Shown in pieces: positions 61,489 to 64,000 of a DNA stretch of 64,000 nucleotides (its first letter is position 1; every line of letters begins with the position of its first letter). Source of the stretch: Limnochorda sp. LNt (GTDB lineage: Bacteria > Bacillota > Limnochordia > Limnochordales > Geochordaceae); the NCBI RefSeq assembly GCF_035593265.1, contig NZ_CP141614.1, forward strand, positions 2,897,641-2,961,640, in the 5' to 3' direction. The notes beneath the pieces were generated by a model. That model saw nothing but the letters and a program-made list of their open reading frames with translations, had not been told where the DNA came from and ran no database searches. The translations under genes and the position numbers were made by a program.

Positions 61489-62523
61489 CTAAACCGACTC
61501 CCTCTCTATAAACGGGCACTCGAGTACCTGTTGAACCGGGGGCAACGAGGCGAAACGCCGCTCGGCCTCGAGGAGGTAATTGACCGCCCACCACCCCATC
61601 TGATAGTGGGGAAGCTGGACGGTGGATAAGGCGGGACGTAGGTGGGCGGCGATGATCTCCTGGTTATCAAAGCCCATCACGGCTAGGTCATCTGGAATCC
61701 GCAGCCCAAGCTCACGAGCGGCTGCATACACGCCCATGGCCGTGCGGTCATTAAAGCAGAAGACGGCAGTAGGAGGGTTCGACAGCGCCATCAGCTGCCG
61801 GAGCCCTTCGTATCCACGCTCTTGTTCCTCTCCCTCCATGTACACGACCAGTTCTTCGTCGAAGGGTACGCCATAGGCTGCTAGCGCCTGACGGTAACCC
61901 TGGAGGCGACCGGATGCCGCTGGGATCGGCAGGTCCTTGTTCAAGAACCCGATCCGCCGATGGCCTTTCCGAAGCAGTATTTCCGTGGCGAGCCTCCCGC
62001 CCTGAACCTCGTCAGGTACCACAGACGGCAAGGACCTGTCCTCTGCGTAGCAGTTGACGAGGATGGCCGCCGTCTCCCGGAGGCACGCCGGTGGGTTGAC
62101 GGCACGGTGGTACCACGATGAATAGATGATCCCCTCGACCTGGTACCCGAGCATGGTCTCTACGGCGGCCTCCTCCATCTCCTGTCGGTTGTCGGTGTTT
62201 ACCAGCAAGAGGATCCGCTTATGAGCCCACGCCGCGTCCTGCGCACCCTTGATGATTAGACCCGCGAATGGGGTGGTGGCGACCTGGTCGGTGACAAACC
62301 CGATCAGCTGGGATCGCCCCCGCCGCAACCCCTGAGCCACCGCATTCGGTCGATAGGCTAACTGCTCGACAGCCTTCCAAACGCGAGCCCGGGTCTCTTC
62401 GGAGATGCGTACGTTGGGCTTCCCGTTGAGTACGAACGAAACGGTGGTTTGCGACACACCGGCCAACCTAGCCACGTCGGTCGTTGTCGGTGCTCGCCTA
62501 ACTGATCTTCTTACCACCTGCAC
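61489..62523 (-). CDS. LacI-family transcriptional regulator
   Basis: 344 residues, GTG start after GGGAGG. HTH and hinge: TTTDVARLAGVSQTTVSFVL, RPNAVAQGLRRGRSQLIGFV. The periplasmic-binding-like sensor domain contains VEGIIYSSWYHR, RKGHRRIGFLNKDLPIPAAS and AVMGFDNQEIIAAHLRPALS. It lies between the GH172 gene and (beyond the IS cluster) GH32-fructokinase, so it probably represses this locus and responds to a fructose-containing sugar. Confidence 0.93.
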   Translation of the reverse strand: MQVVRRSVRRAPTTTDVARLAGVSQTTVSFVLNGKPNVRISEETRARVWKAVEQLAYRPNAVAQGLRRGRSQLIGFVTDQVATTPFAGLIIKGAQDAAWAHKRILLLVNTDNRQEMEEAAVETMLGYQVEGIIYSSWYHRAVNPPACLRETAAILVNCYAEDRSLPSVVPDEVQGGRLATEILLRKGHRRIGFLNKDLPIPAASGRLQGYRQALAAYGVPFDEELVVYMEGEEQERGYEGLRQLMALSNPPTAVFCFNDRTAMGVYAAARELGLRIPDDLAVMGFDNQEIIAAHLRPALSTVQLPHYQMGWWAVNYLLEAERRFASLPPVQQVLECPFIERESV

Positions 62524-62537
62524 ACGCCTCCCGCTTA

Positions 62538-62545
62538 CAGCGCTG
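62538..62545. promoter_or_regulatory. CAGCGCTG palindrome between GH172 and LacI genes
   Basis: CAGCGCTG lies in the 36-bp gap before lacI-family gene; another CAGCGCTG occurs at about 62588 inside the end of the GH172 gene. LacI-family operators often centre on CG or GCGC, so these may be binding sites. The element is short and could be chance. Confidence 0.3.
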
Positions 62546-62559
62546 ACCCCTGGGGCTAC

Positions 62560-63663
62560 TTACCGGGGCCGCCTTGCCTTCGCCGGTAACAGCGCTGGGA
62601 ACGGAGCGTGGGGCTCCAACTGGTACCAGTAGGCCACCGAAGACACGTCATCGCTCCGTTCGAACAGGTTGTTGCCGTCATGACCGATTTGCTGGACCGT
62701 TACCTTGAGGTCCTGCTCAAAAAAGACGGGGTCCATTAGATGCCAGCGGTAGAGGCCGTGCATCGGAACAGCATCCCTGCTGTACGGGCTCGCGGTGGTG
62801 TTGTCGCTGATGGCGTAAAACGGGTAACCCAGATAGGGCGTTGAGTAGTTGACCACGCAGATGCTTCCGTCAGGCCGCCGTTCCTGAAAGGCCCATGCCC
62901 CGCCGAAGTAGTCCTCGGTCCCTGTGGTGCAGATGGTCGGCCAGTCCTGGTCGCCGTCAATGTAGAATTTGAACTCGCCCTCGCCCCACCAGTACCGCTC
63001 CAGGACCGCCACTGCTAGGTAAGTACCCACGTACTTGCCCTGTCCCCGGATTCCGTCCACGACGGTGTAGTCTCGTTTGGGCGTGGTGACCTTCTCTCTT
63101 CTCCGTTGGGCGTGGAAGTAGGCGGCTCGCTCGGGTAGTTCGTCCGTCAGCAGGAAGTCGACCTGGTAAAAGAAGGCTTCGATGTCGGCCGGATGGTCGC
63201 TGGCGATCGCAATCTTAGCGCCCTCCCGGAACGGCATGGGAAAGTAGCAATTCATCCCTCCAGACGGAGCGACGACGATGGGAAGCGAGTTGACCACACA
63301 ACGGGTCCCAAAGCCGTTGCAGAAAAAGTCGCCCAGGGGCACCTCCACCGACGGCGTCTCCTCTGAGTCCCAGTACATCCGGAGTACCAGGTCCCGTAGC
63401 ACGAAGTTCGCCTCGGGGGTCTGGTCCGAAACAGTCATCCAGAGGTGGGTGATGACGCCAGGGCCCTGAATCTCGGCTAGACTGACTGTCTCATCTCGAC
63501 GTAAGGAGATAAACGCCCGTCCCTTCCGACCCGTCCCGAGTCTGCTAGCTGCTTTTCCGCCCGCCCCCTTATCACCGTGGGGATTCTCAGGGCTGATGGA
63601 CCGCGACCGCGCGTTCATCAGAAAATGGGCGCTTCCCAAACCCGTGCTCCAGGATGCAAGCAT
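62560..63663 (-). CDS. GH172 (DUF2961) glycoside hydrolase, fructofuranosidase/DFA-type
   Basis: 367 residues from ATG 63663 (GGGGGAG upstream). The DUF2961 N-terminal signature ISPENPHGDKGAGG is at about 23-36; LQGPGVITHLWM-type strand IQGPGVITHLWMTV follows, then PLGDFFCNGFG, and catalytic-region segments GEGEFKFYIDGDQDWPTICT then GTEDYFGGAW. GH172 includes alpha-D-fructofuranosidase/difructose-dianhydride I synthase-hydrolase and alpha-D-arabinofuranosidase. Beside a fructokinase and GH32, a difructose dianhydride or alpha-fructoside substrate is likely. No signal peptide, so substrate must be imported. Confidence 0.88.
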   Translation of the reverse strand: MLASWSTGLGSAHFLMNARSRSISPENPHGDKGAGGKAASRLGTGRKGRAFISLRRDETVSLAEIQGPGVITHLWMTVSDQTPEANFVLRDLVLRMYWDSEETPSVEVPLGDFFCNGFGTRCVVNSLPIVVAPSGGMNCYFPMPFREGAKIAIASDHPADIEAFFYQVDFLLTDELPERAAYFHAQRRREKVTTPKRDYTVVDGIRGQGKYVGTYLAVAVLERYWWGEGEFKFYIDGDQDWPTICTTGTEDYFGGAWAFQERRPDGSICVVNYSTPYLGYPFYAISDNTTASPYSRDAVPMHGLYRWHLMDPVFFEQDLKVTVQQIGHDGNNLFERSDDVSSVAYWYQLEPHAPFPALLPAKARRPR

Positions 63664-63683
63664 CAAACTCCCCCCTCACCGCC

Positions 63684-64000
63684 TCAGCCCTTTGTCGCGC
63701 CGCTTTCCAGGCCGCGAATGATGGTTCGGTTCAGGGCGAAGAAGACCAGGAGGATCGGCAGGATCGTGATCGATACAGCTGCAAACGTCGCCGTCCAATC
63801 AGTAGCCCCCATCTGCCCAACGTAATCCTGCAGACCTAGCGGGACAGTCTTTAAAGCGTTCTTGAGGACGAACGTGTTAGCGAAGATGAAATCGTTCCAG
63901 ATGAAGGTGCCATTAACGAACACCACCGTTGTAATGGTGTTGATCGACATGGGGAGGACGATCTTGAAGAACAAAGAATAGGCGTTGACGCCATCGAGTA
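63684..64000 (-). CDS. carbohydrate ABC transporter permease (MalG-type), 3' part; runs off the window
   Basis: The last about 105 codons of a CUT1 permease. The EAA loop DGVNAYSLFFKIVLPMSINT starts right at the window edge; two more membrane segments follow (WTATFAAVSITILPILLVFF) and it ends RGLESGATKG, the usual C-terminus (compare AGSVKG in the permease at 36329). The apparent TTG start at 63974 is internal; the gene continues beyond base 64000. It would import the GH172/GH32 substrate. Confidence 0.92.
   Translation of the reverse strand, partial: LDGVNAYSLFFKIVLPMSINTITTVVFVNGTFIWNDFIFANTFVLKNALKTVPLGLQDYVGQMGATDWTATFAAVSITILPILLVFFALNRTIIRGLESGATKG

Overview
The window is very GC-rich bacterial DNA with strong AAGGAGG-type ribosome binding sites, frequent GTG/TTG starts and tightly packed genes. 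These traits, and an unusually heavy load of IS1634-, IS110-, IS630-, ISL3-, IS21- and IS256-type insertion sequences, fit a high-GC member of the Bacillota such as the Limnochordia/Symbiobacterium-like lineages. That placement is an inference; no rRNA or tRNA gene is present to confirm it.

Layout. 0.25-5.6 kb: a GNAT acetyltransferase; a minimal FadR-like winged-helix regulator with a perfect FadR-type operator; a chimeric alkylglycerone-phosphate-synthase/GlpD protein; a DHA2 MFS exporter. 5.7-10.9 kb: an orphan DNA methyltransferase, an AHSA1-like protein, a GNAT-SnoaL fusion, a decayed gene and a secreted M20 peptidase. 10.9-15.8 kb: a complete aapJQMP amino-acid ABC transporter and a DinB protein. 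16.2-18.0 kb: an ArsR regulator and radical-SAM/SPASM pair. 18.3-24.0 kb: a sugar operon (FGGY kinase, mannose-6-P-isomerase-like cupin, class I aldolase) split by an insertion sequence, with the aldolase also carrying an amber codon. 24.1-25.9 kb: a lower-GC type II restriction-modification pair. 26.1-30.4 kb: a scrap zone with an ABC-2 permease, fragments of NurA-like and HerA genes, a partial IS110 and an IS4-like transposase. 30.9-34.5 kb: rsgA, then an ISbeta copy sitting on its stop codon, and a DinB protein. 34.6-36.3 kb: an ISL3 element. 36.3-44.6 kb: a sugar ABC transporter, an IS110 element, and a glucarate-dehydratase-like / RraA-like / IclR operon. 44.7-53.3 kb: a five-level nest of insertion sequences. 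53.3-54.8 kb: IS21 and IS256 debris. 55.0-64.0 kb: a fructan-type locus on the minus strand (sugar ABC permease, GH172/DUF2961, LacI, then GH32 and PfkB fructokinase), interrupted by IS630 and ISbeta.

Working names used here: ISalpha (1910 bp, IS1634-type, 5-bp target duplication, two copies), ISbeta (1841 bp, IS1634-type, 6-bp duplication centred on CTAG, three copies), IS110-X/Y (1501 bp, two copies) and D1 (an IS1634-type transposase gene that is the outer shell of the nest). The most striking observations are: IS110-X and -Y each inserted at the same Tyr-Lys codons just before the catalytic Glu of a different DDE transposase, consistent with RNA-guided targeting of other transposons; the D1>X>ISbeta>Y>ISalpha nest, whose boundaries resolve to the base; the AGPS-GlpD chimera lacking the GlpD FAD-binding domain; and a stand-alone FadR DNA-binding domain next to two FadR-type operator sites 22 bp apart.
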